A stretch of DNA of 64,000 nucleotides from Methyloligella solikamskensis (GTDB lineage: Bacteria; Pseudomonadota; Alphaproteobacteria; Rhizobiales; Methyloligellaceae). Location of the stretch: the NCBI RefSeq assembly GCF_042676065.1, contig NZ_JBHTJO010000001.1, positions 2,170,001 through 2,234,000 on the forward strand, given 5' to 3'. The notes below the pieces were generated by a model. That model worked only from the letters and a program-made list of their open reading frames with translations, made no database searches and was not told the DNA's origin. Of the stretch, positions 23,435 to 32,372 are shown piece by piece; positions within the stretch are counted from its first letter, which is position 1, and each line of letters starts with the position of its first letter. The position numbers were made by a program, and so were the translations under genes.

Positions 23435-25120
23435 TCAGCGGAACAGAAAATCGAACAGCCCGCCGCCACCGCGGCGCTGCTGGCGCGGGCGGTCGGGTTG
23501 ATAGGTTGTCGTGGTTTGGGGCGGTGGCTTCGGCTTACGGAGCTGGATCCGGTTGGTGTTGCCTTCCGGATCGGTGACCGCCACCGCATAGCGGCTCCAC
23601 TCCCAATCGGCGCTGTTGGAGCCCCAGCTATAGGGCTCCACGGCGAGCACCTTCTTGCCCCATAGATCGACGATGGCGACATAGACGAGATCGGAGTCGC
23701 TTTCTCCGCTCAGATCGCCTGCGTGATAGCGCAGCAGACCTATGCCGTTCTTGGCATCGTCGAGCTCGGTCCATTCGAGGATCTTCGGCTTGCCGGAGCC
23801 GAACATCTCCAACTGGGCGCGGATTGCCGGATGTTTCGGATTGAGGGCCACGAAGCGGCTGGGCTCGGGCTCCTTCACGATCCAGCCCGACACCGGCGGG
23901 CCGAGCGGCGCGCCCTCGGCCGGCGGCACGTCCACATCCAGCGCCACGAGAGCCTCGCGGGCCTCCTCCTGGAACGGATCCTTCTTCAGTGCCGTGCGAT
24001 AGGCGTCGATAGCATCGCTCTCGCGCTCCAAGGCGCGATAGACGTCGCCACGGACGCGGGAGGCGTAGGCACCCGCATCCTCCATGGAGGCCGCTTGGAG
24101 GGCATCGCTCAGCGCCTCTCCCGGCTTGTCGTCCTTCAGCTTGGTCTCGGCGCGGAGCGCATAGGCCTCGCTGCTCGGCTCTTGCTCGATCACATAGGTG
24201 ACGTCAGCCATCGCATCGTCGTAGCGGCCGATCTCGGCGAAGAGCTTGCCGCGCTGCAGATAGGCTTCCAGCCCGTCGGGCTTCAGCTCGATCAGGCGGT
24301 CGAGATCCTTCCGCGCCGGCGCGTATTGGCGCGCGCCGAGATAGGCCTTGCCGCGAAGCAGCAGGAGCTCGAGATCGTCCGGGTTGCCGAGCAGCGCCTG
24401 GGTGAAGTCCGAAGCCGCATTGTCGTAGGAATCGATCGCCAGATACGCCTTGCCGCGGTTCGCGTAGCAGGCGCGGCAGCTGGCGTCCGCCTCCACGGCC
24501 TTTGTCAGGTCGCGGATGGCGGCGTGGTAGCGCTTCAAGGCCGCATGGCTCTTGCCCCGCCCGTTCAGGGGCACGGCACTGGTGGACATGAGTTGCACCG
24601 CCTTGCGGTAGTCCTGGAAGGCGGCGTCGTATTCATTGAGCGCGACATGGGCGTTGCCGCGATTGTTGAACGCCACGCCGTAATTGGGCGAGAGCGCGAT
24701 GGCGCGGTCGAAATCCTTCACCGCCTCCTCGGCGTGGCCGAGTTGGAGCAGCGCATTGCCCCGGTTGTTGTAGACGCTGGCGTTCTCCGGGGAGAGCGTG
24801 ATGGATTCGTTGAAATCCTCGATCGCCGCCTTGGCGTCGCCCAGGCGCCATTTGGCGATGCCCCGATCGCTATAGATGCTCGCCTTCACGAAGTCGGAGA
24901 TTTCCGGCTCGTCGAGCGCCCTGTTCAAGGAGACGATGGCCTTGTCGTACTGGCCGCGCATCAGGGCCGCCGCGCCCTCGCGGGCACGCAGCAGAGTCAC
25001 GTCCTCCTTGGCCAGCACGACGCCGGGCAGAGCCAGCAGAAGCGCCGCCAGGCAGGCGGACAGGCAGGCCGTATGTGTCACGAAACGCAGCATCGATTTC
25101 CGGTTGGGCCGCTCCTCCAA
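23435..25120 (-). CDS. Exported TPR-repeat protein
   Basis: 561 residues. A signal peptide (hydrophobic at about 15-37, cut near VVLA) is followed by roughly nine tetratricopeptide repeats from about 40 to 390 (for example ASVYNNRGNALLQLGHAEEA, GVAFNNRGNAHVALNEYDAA). The C-terminal domain (about 410-535) is not a TPR; it has DLVYVAIVDLWGKKVLAVEP and a Trp-rich DWEWSRYAVAV. The tail is Pro/Gln/Arg/Gly-rich. It probably acts in the periplasm in protein contacts. Only 14 bp separate it from mfnB, so it is likely co-transcribed with the cofactor genes, for no evident reason. Confidence 0.8.
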   Translation of the reverse strand: MEERPNRKSMLRFVTHTACLSACLAALLLALPGVVLAKEDVTLLRAREGAAALMRGQYDKAIVSLNRALDEPEISDFVKASIYSDRGIAKWRLGDAKAAIEDFNESITLSPENASVYNNRGNALLQLGHAEEAVKDFDRAIALSPNYGVAFNNRGNAHVALNEYDAAFQDYRKAVQLMSTSAVPLNGRGKSHAALKRYHAAIRDLTKAVEADASCRACYANRGKAYLAIDSYDNAASDFTQALLGNPDDLELLLLRGKAYLGARQYAPARKDLDRLIELKPDGLEAYLQRGKLFAEIGRYDDAMADVTYVIEQEPSSEAYALRAETKLKDDKPGEALSDALQAASMEDAGAYASRVRGDVYRALERESDAIDAYRTALKKDPFQEEAREALVALDVDVPPAEGAPLGPPVSGWIVKEPEPSRFVALNPKHPAIRAQLEMFGSGKPKILEWTELDDAKNGIGLLRYHAGDLSGESDSDLVYVAIVDLWGKKVLAVEPYSWGSNSADWEWSRYAVAVTDPEGNTNRIQLRKPKPPPQTTTTYQPDRPRQQRRGGGGLFDFLFR

Positions 25121-25184
25121 TCCCTTCTCCTTTATCCTCCAGGAAAGGATGTCAAGAAAGGGTCGCTCGCCGCTTCTCGCCTCC

Positions 25185-26693
25185 TTACAGGGAGAGCAAC
25201 TCCCGAAACACGTCCGGCAACATTTCCGGCACGTCCTCGGAGATCAGGCCGGGGCCGAAAGCACGGGCCGCGGCTCCATGGAGCCAGACGGCGGCGGACA
25301 CCGCTTCGAAGGCCGGCATGGCCTCGTCCAGCATTTCCTGAGCCATCAGCCCGCCGATCATGCCGGCCAGCACATCGCCCGTGCCCGCCGTCGCCAGCCA
25401 GGGCGAGGCGTCGGCATTGATGCTGGCCCGGCCGTCCGGCGCGGCCACCACGGTGTCGGAGCCTTTCAGGGCGATGACGGCGCCCGAGGCCTTCGCCGCT
25501 TCGCGAGCCGCGTCGAGCTTGGAGGCCGGGTCGCCGCCCTCCTTCGGGCTCAGATCGGGAAAGAGCCGCGCGAACTCGCCCATATGGGGCGTGAAGACGG
25601 TCGGCGCCTGCCGCGCCTTCACAGCCTTGAACAGCTTCTCCGGCGCGTCGGCAAAGGAGGTGAGCCCATCGGCATCGACCACAACGGCGGCCGGGCTTTC
25701 CAGAGCCGCCTGCACCATTTTGCAGGCCGCTTTGCCGACGCCCAGGCCGGGGCCGAGAACCACGGCATTCTTGCGAGTATCGGAGAGGAGTTCGGCGAGG
25801 TCCTTCGCCCCGTCCACGGAACGCACCATGATGGCGGTGAGCTGGCTCGCATTGATGGAAAGCGCGTCTTCCGGGGATGCGACGGTCACCAGCCCTGCCC
25901 CCACCCGCAAGGCGCCCCTCGCGGCAAGGCGTGCGGCGCCTGTGGCATCGGCAGGACCTGAAACGATCACCGCATGGCCGCGGCTATATTTATGGCCGCC
26001 GGGTTCGGGCCAGGGAAAATCGCCGAGCCACAGGGACGGCTCGTTGGCGTAGGCCCGCGGGGCGATGTCCTCCAGGGTCGACTCCAGAATGCCGATATCG
26101 GCCAGGGTGATCTCACCGCAATAGAGCCGGCCCGGCAGCAGGAGATGGCCAGGCTTCAGGCGGAAGAAGGTGACCGTGGCTTCCGCCTCGACCGCCACGC
26201 CGCGCACCGCGCCCGTGGTCCCGTCGATACCCGTGGGCACGTCGACGGCGATGGCCGGAATGTCGCTATCGTTCAGAGCCTCCACCAGGGTTGCGATATC
26301 GCCCTCTATGGGGCGCGCTAGCCCTGCCCCGAAGATCGCGTCGATCACCACATCGGCATCGTCCAGCAGGGCTTCGCTCAGAGGTTCGACCTTGCCCTGC
26401 CAGCGCTTGGCATGGGCGGCAGCATCCGCGGGGAGCTTCTCCAGAGATCCGAGCAGGCCGAGGCGGACCCGGTAGCCTTTCTGCTGCAGGGCATGGGCTG
26501 CCACGAACCCGTCGCCCCCATTGTTACCCGGGCCGCAGAGAACGCTGACAGATTCGGCTTGCGGGAAGCGTCGGAAGACCTCGTCGGCGACGGCATCGCC
26601 TGCATTCTGCATGAGGTCGTAGCCGGGCACGCCGCGCTCGGCCGTAAGCCGATCCGCTTCGGACATTTCCTTCGCTGTGAGAAGCTCCAGCAC
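25185..26693 (-). CDS. nnrD: NAD(P)H-hydrate epimerase / ADP-dependent dehydratase
   Basis: Bifunctional NnrE-NnrD repair enzyme (502 aa). The N-terminal domain epimerises hydrated NAD(P)H (SVLCGPGNNGGDGFVAAHAL near residue 50). The C-terminal ribokinase-like domain dehydrates it using ADP (PVFTPHMGEFARLFPDLSP region, and AGTGDVLAGMIGGLMAQEM near the end). In other alphaproteobacteria it is often a neighbour of glnB, as here, where glnB is divergent from it. A 64-bp gap separates it from the TPR gene downstream. Confidence 0.93.
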   Translation of the reverse strand: MLELLTAKEMSEADRLTAERGVPGYDLMQNAGDAVADEVFRRFPQAESVSVLCGPGNNGGDGFVAAHALQQKGYRVRLGLLGSLEKLPADAAAHAKRWQGKVEPLSEALLDDADVVIDAIFGAGLARPIEGDIATLVEALNDSDIPAIAVDVPTGIDGTTGAVRGVAVEAEATVTFFRLKPGHLLLPGRLYCGEITLADIGILESTLEDIAPRAYANEPSLWLGDFPWPEPGGHKYSRGHAVIVSGPADATGAARLAARGALRVGAGLVTVASPEDALSINASQLTAIMVRSVDGAKDLAELLSDTRKNAVVLGPGLGVGKAACKMVQAALESPAAVVVDADGLTSFADAPEKLFKAVKARQAPTVFTPHMGEFARLFPDLSPKEGGDPASKLDAAREAAKASGAVIALKGSDTVVAAPDGRASINADASPWLATAGTGDVLAGMIGGLMAQEMLDEAMPAFEAVSAAVWLHGAAARAFGPGLISEDVPEMLPDVFRELLSL

Positions 26694-26740
26694 AGGCTGC
26701 TACCTTTGTTGATTAGTTGTTAGGCAATCTGCTTATACGT

Positions 26741-26758
26741 TGCGCAGTAACGGGTGCA
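26741..26758. promoter_or_regulatory. Possible NtrC-type site upstream of glnB
   Basis: TGCGC and GGTGCA half sites are arranged as an 18-bp imperfect palindrome about 75 bp before the sigma-54 signature. NtrC sites are usually 17 bp with TGCAC/GGTGCA arms, so this is one base too long and only partly matched. Confidence 0.3.
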
Positions 26759-26829
26759 GATTAAGCGAAAAATTTGTGCGCTTTTCTCTATTGCCTTGTT
26801 ATATATGGGATATTCCGTCGCACTATATT

Positions 26830-26845
26830 TGGCACAGGGCATGCT
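26830..26845 (+). promoter_or_regulatory. Sigma-54 promoter of glnBA
   Basis: TGGCAC, five bases, then ATGCT gives GG at -24 and GC at -12 with correct spacing; one base of the TGGCAC-N5-TTGC core differs. It lies 83 bp before glnB. Nitrogen control of glnBA by sigma-54/NtrC is well known in alphaproteobacteria. Confidence 0.7.
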
Positions 26846-26927
26846 ACATGCTGTCCCTTAACAATGCCAAAGGCGGACGCCCGTTGCCAACCGCCACCCA
26901 CCACCCAGCGGGGAGATGCCGTCATAC

Positions 26928-27266
26928 ATGAAAAAAGTCGAAGCTATCATCAAACCGTTCAAGTTGGATGAAGTGAAAGAAGCGCTGCAGGAGATTGGCC
27001 TGCAGGGCATCACGGTCACCGAAGCCAAAGGTTTCGGACGTCAGAAAGGCCATACGGAGCTCTATCGGGGCGCCGAATATGTGGTCGATTTCCTCCCGAA
27101 GGTAAAACTCGAGCTCGTCATCGACGACGATATGATCGACAAAGCCATCGAAGCTATCAGCCGGTCGGCCAAGACCGGACGGATTGGTGATGGCAAGATC
27201 TTCGTGTCCGCCGTAGAAGAGGCGGTGCGCATCCGTACCGGCGAGACTGGGCCGGAAGCCATCTAG
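26928..27266 (+). CDS. glnB: Nitrogen regulatory protein PII
   Basis: PII signal protein of 112 residues that senses 2-oxoglutarate, ATP/ADP and glutamine state. The T-loop has the uridylylation Tyr51 (LYRGAEYVVDF), and the B- and C-loop motifs are present (SRSAKTGRIGDGKIFV; VRIRTGETGPEAI). I start at ATG 26928, giving the standard N-terminus MKKVEAIIKPFKLDEVKEAL; ATG 26916 overlaps the ribosome site. Followed by glnA 137 bp later in the conserved glnBA order. Confidence 0.96.
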   Translation: MKKVEAIIKPFKLDEVKEALQEIGLQGITVTEAKGFGRQKGHTELYRGAEYVVDFLPKVKLELVIDDDMIDKAIEAISRSAKTGRIGDGKIFVSAVEEAVRIRTGETGPEAI

Positions 27267-27403
27267 CGGGCCTTGTGGCCTTCTAGGGAGTCGACAGCCT
27301 GAGGAGGGGCGCCGTACGTCGCCCTATCATCAATTCATCACGTTAGCCGACAAGGCTGTGCCTTGGAGGCGACTATCCTTTTTCGAACTGACAGGGGAGT
27401 ACA

Positions 27404-28813
27404 ATGGCAGACGCTTCGAGCTTAGTGAGAAAGATCAAGGACGAAGACATCAAATATGTCGATGTCCGCTTCACCGATCCCCGGGGCAAGATGCAGCACG
27501 TCACGATGGACGCGGGGCTCATGGACGAGGAGGCCTTCGCCGAAGGCGTCATGTTCGACGGCTCCTCCATCGCCGGGTGGAAGACCATCGACCAGTCCGA
27601 CATGAAGCTGATGCCCGACTGCGATACGGCGATCCTCGATCCCTTCTTCGCCCAGAGCACGCTTTCCGTGGTCTGCAACGTGCTTGAGCCCACGACCGAC
27701 GAGCCTTACGAGCGCGATCCGCGCGGCGTGGCCGTCAAGGCGCAGGAATATCTGAAGCAGACGGGCGTTGGCGATCTCGCCGTGTTCGGCCCGGAGCCGG
27801 AGTTCTTCGTCTTCGACGACGTGCGTTTCAAGGTCGACCCGTATAACTGCATGTTCAAGCTCGACTCCACCGAGCTTCCGTCCAACATGGACACCGAATA
27901 CGAGATGGGGAACATGGGTCACCGGCCGCGCACCAAGGGCGGCTATTTCCCGGTTCCGCCGATCGATTCCGGTCAGGACCTGCGCAGCGAGATCCTGAGC
28001 GTGATGGCTGAGATGGGCGTGCCCGTCGAGAAGCACCACCACGAGGTGGCCGCCGCCCAGCACGAGCTCGGTATCAAGTTCGGTCCGCTGGTGAAGACGG
28101 CCGACAACATCCAGATCTACAAATACGCCGTTCACAACGTCACCCAGGCCTACGGCAAGACGGCGACCTTCATGCCGAAGCCTGTCTTCGGCGACAACGG
28201 CTCGGGCATGCATGTGCACCAGTCGATCTGGAAGGACGGCAACCCGGTCTTCGCCGGCGATAAATACGCCGACCTGTCGGACAACGCGCTCTACTATATC
28301 GGTGGCATCCTGAAGCATGCCCGCACGCTGAACGCCTTCACCAACCCCAGCACCAACTCCTACAAGCGTCTGGTGCCGGGCTACGAGGCGCCGGTGCTGC
28401 TGGCCTACTCCTCGCGCAACCGTTCGGCCTCTTGCCGTATTCCGTTCGGCTCGAGCCCGAAATCGAAGCGCGTCGAGGTCCGTTTCCCCGATCCGATGGC
28501 GAACCCGTATCTGGCCTTCTCCGCCATGCTGATGGCCGGCCTGGACGGCATCGAGAACAAGATCGATCCGGGCGAAGCGATGGACAAGAACCTCTACGAC
28601 CTGCCGCCGGAAGAGCTGGCCGACATCCCGACCGTCGCCGGTTCGCTGGCCGAGGCCTGCGAGGCTCTCGATTCCGACCGCGAGTTCCTCAAGAAGGGCA
28701 ACGTCTTCACCGAGGACATGATCGACGGCTATCTGGAGCTGAAGATGGAGGAGATCGACGCGCTGCGTCTGGTGCCCCATCCGGTCGAGTTCGACCTGTA
28801 TTACAGCTGGTAG
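27404..28813 (+). CDS. glnA: Glutamine synthetase type I
   Basis: Makes glutamine from glutamate, ammonia and ATP; dodecameric cytosolic enzyme. 469 residues, normal for GSI-beta. Signatures: FDGSSIAGW near residue 50, the ATP-binding KPVFGDNGSGMHVHQS, and the adenylylation site KNLYDLPPEE with its tyrosine near residue 397. Adenylylation and PII control are therefore expected. ATG 27404 follows AGGGGAG. A strong terminator follows. Confidence 0.97.
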   Translation: MADASSLVRKIKDEDIKYVDVRFTDPRGKMQHVTMDAGLMDEEAFAEGVMFDGSSIAGWKTIDQSDMKLMPDCDTAILDPFFAQSTLSVVCNVLEPTTDEPYERDPRGVAVKAQEYLKQTGVGDLAVFGPEPEFFVFDDVRFKVDPYNCMFKLDSTELPSNMDTEYEMGNMGHRPRTKGGYFPVPPIDSGQDLRSEILSVMAEMGVPVEKHHHEVAAAQHELGIKFGPLVKTADNIQIYKYAVHNVTQAYGKTATFMPKPVFGDNGSGMHVHQSIWKDGNPVFAGDKYADLSDNALYYIGGILKHARTLNAFTNPSTNSYKRLVPGYEAPVLLAYSSRNRSASCRIPFGSSPKSKRVEVRFPDPMANPYLAFSAMLMAGLDGIENKIDPGEAMDKNLYDLPPEELADIPTVAGSLAEACEALDSDREFLKKGNVFTEDMIDGYLELKMEEIDALRLVPHPVEFDLYYSW

Positions 28814-28850
28814 TCCCGCCTCCGCCTCACGGCGGATAGGCTGAAAGACG

Positions 28851-28888
28851 AAGGGGGCGGCTCTTGCGCAGAGAGCCGCCCCCTTTTT
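28851..28888 (+). terminator. Rho-independent terminator of glnA
   Basis: A 14-bp perfect stem pairs 28851-28864 with 28872-28885 around a seven-base loop and ends in TTTTT. It closes the glnBA transcript. Confidence 0.92.
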
Positions 28889-28993
28889 GTTGCCCGGCCT
28901 GCCCTTTTCAGCCTGCGGTCCCCGTATTCTCCGCAAGCCTTGATGAACAGTGCTGACCGAGCTCCCCCAAAACTAGAATTCGCGCGCCCTGCC

Positions 28994-29290
28994 CTAGAGC
29001 CAGTAGAAGACCAGGAGCACGAAGGCGCCGAGACCAAGTGTGGTCAGCCAGGCGCGATTGTCCTCATACCAATCGGCGATCATGGCCGGCACGCTGTAAA
29101 CCATCGAACCGATGAGGGAGAAGGTGAGCGGCACCGCGATGACGGCCAGCAGCCATAGGCCGTAGGCCGGCGCGGCAGCGCCTGCGGTCTGTTGCTGCGT
29201 CACCAGAGCCCTGCTCGTCTCCGCCCAGGCGGCGAATACCGCGTAGAGCGACAGGATGAGCAGCGCCATGGATACAAGGACGCGAAACAT
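28994..29290 (-). CDS. Small membrane protein of unknown function
   Basis: 98 residues with three hydrophobic segments: about 2-22 (FRVLVSMALLILSLYAVFAA), about 42-65 (YGLWLLAVIAVPLTFSLIG) and the C-terminus (LGLGAFVLLVFYWL). No family recognised. ATG 29290 follows GAGGGGA; an in-frame TTG at 29311 overlaps that ribosome site and is unlikely. It stands alone between the glnA terminator and a pair of palindromic repeats. Confidence 0.65.
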   Translation of the reverse strand: MFRVLVSMALLILSLYAVFAAWAETSRALVTQQQTAGAAAPAYGLWLLAVIAVPLTFSLIGSMVYSVPAMIADWYEDNRAWLTTLGLGAFVLLVFYWL

Positions 29291-29417
29291 CGCCGCTTCA
29301 ATTCCCCTCAATTCGACGAAAATGCTAGGCGATCGTCGTTAACGAAGGGGAAAGTTTCAGGCTTAGCAGCGGGTTACGGGGTGGCCCGTTTTGGGGCGAG
29401 CCGCTTAACAAGAGCCC

Positions 29418-29471
29418 GAACTCCTCCCCTTCGAGACGCAGGCTTACGCCTGCCCTCAGGGTGAGGAGTTC
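29418..29471. repeat. REP-like palindromic element
   Basis: GAACTCCTC (29418-29426) and GAGGAGTTC (29463-29471) are perfect 9-bp arms around a CGAGACGCAGGC-type core. This resembles the palindromic repeats scattered between genes in Hyphomicrobiales. Confidence 0.6.
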
Positions 29472-29486
29472 TCCTCAGCACAAGCC

Positions 29487-29535
29487 CCTCATGGTGAGGG
29501 TGCCGCGCTTGCGCTGCGTGTCTCGAACCATGAGG
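29487..29535. repeat. REP-like palindromic element
   Basis: CCTCATGGT (29487-29495) and ACCATGAGG (29527-29535) form perfect 9-bp arms around a core rich in GCGC. It follows the previous element by 15 bp and is related to it in layout, so the two are probably one intergenic repeat family. The element sits just past the stop of the thioredoxin-fold gene. Confidence 0.6.
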
Positions 29536-29550
29536 CCAATGTCGCCGCGG

Positions 29551-30105
29551 CTAAGCCGCCTTCCACTTGATGGAGCAGCCCATGGAGGGCGTCTGAGCCT
29601 TCGGCCCCTCGCCCGTCTCGGCCACCTGCTTCATGGCCTCGAAGAGTTCGCGCTTGGCGTCCGGCGGGGCCGCCTCTTTGCGGCTTTCGTCCAGGCGCCC
29701 GCGATATTGCAGGCCGAGATCGGCATCGAAGCCGAAGAAGTCGGGCGTGCAGACGGCGTCGTAGCGCTTCGCGACCTCCTGAGTCTCATCGTGGAGATAG
29801 GGGAAGGTGAAGCCGTGCTCTTCTGCGAACAGTTTCATGTTGTCGAAGGAATCGTCCGGGTGGCTTTCCGCGTCGTTTGAGCAGATGGCGACGGCGCCTA
29901 TGCCGTAAGCTTTCAGGTCGTTCACGTCGCGCACGATGCGGTCGATCACCGATTTCACGTAAGGGCAGTGATTGCAGATGAACATCACCAGGGTGCCGTT
30001 CTCTCCCCTGACGTCGTCGAGACTATAGGTCTTGCCGTCGGTCGCGGGCAGCGAGAAATCGGGTGCCTTCCAACCAAAATCGCAAATCGGCGTCTGTTCC
30101 GCCAT
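29551..30105 (-). CDS. Thioredoxin-fold protein, AhpC/TlpA-like
   Basis: 184 residues of the AhpC/TSA-redoxin group with no signal peptide. The redox motif is C44-N-H-C47 (VMFICNHCPYVKSVIDR), and the fold continues with YGIGAVAICSNDAES and FTFPYLHDETQEVAKRYDAV; the resolving context CTPDFFGFD is also present. Such proteins are usually annotated thioredoxin family; the natural substrate is unknown. ATG 30105 follows AAGGAGG. It is divergent from the phoX-like gene. Confidence 0.85.
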   Translation of the reverse strand: MAEQTPICDFGWKAPDFSLPATDGKTYSLDDVRGENGTLVMFICNHCPYVKSVIDRIVRDVNDLKAYGIGAVAICSNDAESHPDDSFDNMKLFAEEHGFTFPYLHDETQEVAKRYDAVCTPDFFGFDADLGLQYRGRLDESRKEAAPPDAKRELFEAMKQVAETGEGPKAQTPSMGCSIKWKAA

Positions 30106-30196
30106 CTGACCTCCTTGAGCCCTGTTCCGGGTTTAAAAATCTGCCATGGAGCGCTTCTACAGTCCGGCGCTTTTCGAACATCGTGAGGGTTCAGAT

Positions 30197-32212
30197 ATGG
30201 CCGGCGAAGATCGCCACCGCAACCGCTCGGAAGCCTTCGAGGCGCAGGACGACATTCCGCGCAGCCCGGAGACGGGCCAGACCCTGGGCGACGTGGTGGC
30301 GCGGCGCTACAGCCGCCGGGATGTGATGCGCGGCAGTCTGGGCGTTGCGGCCGCGACGGCCCTGTTCGGCCATAAGGCGCTCACCTCGGCCATGGCGAAC
30401 CCTGCCCCTGCGCCCAGCCGGTTCGACTTCGAAGAGGTCGCGGCGGGTATCGACGAGAATGCCCATGTCGCAGATGGCTACCGAAAGCAGATCCTGCTCC
30501 GATGGGGCGATCCGATCTTCGTCGATGCGCCGGATTTCGACCCCCATGCCCAGACCCCGGAGGCCCAGCTCAAGCAGTTCGGCTACAACAACGACTATAT
30601 CGGCTTCTTTCCGCTGAACGAGGACGGGACCCGCGCGCTGCTCTGCGTGAACCACGAATACACCAACGAAGAGGTGATGTTTCCGGACCTGCCGCGTCAG
30701 GACAAGGATGCCTTCTTCAAGGACATGACGAAGCGGCTGACCGAGATCGAGATGGCCGCTCATGGGGTCACCATCGTGGAGATCGAGAAGAGCGGCGAAG
30801 ATTGGGTGCCGAAGCTCGACAGTGCCTATAACCGGCGCATCTCGCCGCTTGTCACGGAGATGCGCGTCGACGGGCCGGCCGCCGGCCATGATCGGCTCAA
30901 GACGACAGCCGATCCGAAGGCTAAGACGATCCTCGGGACCCTGAACAACTGCGCCGGCGGGGTGACGCCCTGGGGCACGTATCTCACGGCTGAAGAGAAC
31001 TTCCACGGCTATTTCTGGACCGACGACCTGGATTCCGACGGTGAGCCGCGGGAGGGTATCGGCGGCGACCAGGTGAAGAGCTACAAGCGCTACGACGTCC
31101 CTGCCCGCTGGTATAGCTGGGGCAAGTTCCACGACCGCTTCAATGTCGATCGCGAACCGAACGAGCCCAACCGCTTCGGCTGGATCTGCGAGATCGATCC
31201 CTTCGACGCGGCCTCCACGCCGGTGAAGCACACGGCCCTCGGCCGCTACCGCCATGAGGGTGCGGAATGCATCCTGAACAAGGACGGCCGCGCGGTCGTC
31301 TATTCCGGCGACGACGGCAAGTTCGACTATGTCTATCGCTTCGTCTCGGCCGGGACATACGACCGGCACGACCGCGCCGCGAACATGCGGCTCCTGTCGG
31401 AGGGCACGCTGTCGGTGGCCCGGTTTGATGCGGATGGCACACTCCGGTGGCTGCCCCTGGTGCATGGTGAGAACGGGCTGACGGAAGAGAACGGCTTCGC
31501 CTCCCAGGCCGATGTGGTGATCGATGCACGGCTCGCCGCCGACACGCTCGGCGCCACGCGCATGGACCGGCCAGAGGACATTCAGCCCAACGAGGTGAAC
31601 GGCCGCGTCTATCTGATGCTGACCAATAACGACAAGCGCGGTGCCGGCGAGACCGATGCCGCCAATCCCCGGCCCGAAAACCTGTTCGGTCATATCGTGG
31701 AGATGGTGCCGCCGGACGGCGACCACGCCGCCGACACCTACGATTGGAGCCTGCTAGTCAAATGCGGCAATCCCCATGTCGCCGAGGTCGGCGCGCTGTG
31801 GGGGCCGGAGACGAGCGAATCCGGCTGGTTCGCCTCCCCCGACAATGCCGCGGTCGATGCGGACGGGCGGCTGTGGGTCGCCACAGACCAGGGCGAGAAC
31901 TGGAAGGCGACTGGCAAGGCGGACGGTCTCTACGGGCTTGAAATCGAGGGTCCTGGCCGGCGCACCGCGAGGCTGTTCTTCCGTTGCCCCGTGGGCGCGG
32001 AGCTTTGCGGCCCCTGCTTCACGCCGGATCAGCAGACCGCCTTCGTCGCCGTGCAGCACCCGGGGACGGATGCCACGGAGGATTACGCACCGTTTGGACG
32101 GGCCTCGACCTTCGAGGATCCGGCGACCCGCTGGCCCGACTTCGAAGACGGCATGCCGCCGCGCCCCTCCGTTGTCGCCATCACCAAAAAGGGCGGCGGG
32201 AAGATCGGCTGA
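30197..32212 (+). CDS. PhoX-family phosphatase (DUF839), Tat-exported
   Basis: 671 residues of the PhoX/DUF839 family of calcium- and iron-dependent periplasmic phosphatases. A twin-arginine signal is seen at residues 39-58 (SRRDVMRGSLGVAAATALFG). Family segments include LLCVNHEYTNEEVMFP, NNCAGGVTPWGTYLTAEEN, RYRHEGAECILNKDGRAVVY and SPDNAAVDADGRLWVATDQG. ATG 30197 follows GAGGGT; an in-frame ATG at 30146 would lengthen it by 17 residues. No Pho box was recognised upstream. Confidence 0.88.
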   Translation: MAGEDRHRNRSEAFEAQDDIPRSPETGQTLGDVVARRYSRRDVMRGSLGVAAATALFGHKALTSAMANPAPAPSRFDFEEVAAGIDENAHVADGYRKQILLRWGDPIFVDAPDFDPHAQTPEAQLKQFGYNNDYIGFFPLNEDGTRALLCVNHEYTNEEVMFPDLPRQDKDAFFKDMTKRLTEIEMAAHGVTIVEIEKSGEDWVPKLDSAYNRRISPLVTEMRVDGPAAGHDRLKTTADPKAKTILGTLNNCAGGVTPWGTYLTAEENFHGYFWTDDLDSDGEPREGIGGDQVKSYKRYDVPARWYSWGKFHDRFNVDREPNEPNRFGWICEIDPFDAASTPVKHTALGRYRHEGAECILNKDGRAVVYSGDDGKFDYVYRFVSAGTYDRHDRAANMRLLSEGTLSVARFDADGTLRWLPLVHGENGLTEENGFASQADVVIDARLAADTLGATRMDRPEDIQPNEVNGRVYLMLTNNDKRGAGETDAANPRPENLFGHIVEMVPPDGDHAADTYDWSLLVKCGNPHVAEVGALWGPETSESGWFASPDNAAVDADGRLWVATDQGENWKATGKADGLYGLEIEGPGRRTARLFFRCPVGAELCGPCFTPDQQTAFVAVQHPGTDATEDYAPFGRASTFEDPATRWPDFEDGMPPRPSVVAITKKGGGKIG

Positions 32213-32372
32213 CCCGCATCAGCCCATTGGGCCAAAAGCCCCGCCCCCTTGAAAAAGCCGCAACCGCGTGTCAGCAAAATAGACCTGCTGCGCCGGTGCG
32301 ATTCTGTTTTGTCGAATTGTCTCCTTAACGCCCGGCCCGGCTTCCTGACACTCCTAGAGACCTGACCCATAG

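Noticed and set aside
27422..28936. 504-codon minus-strand open frame
   Set aside because: Antisense to glnA, a highly conserved gene; no independent support.
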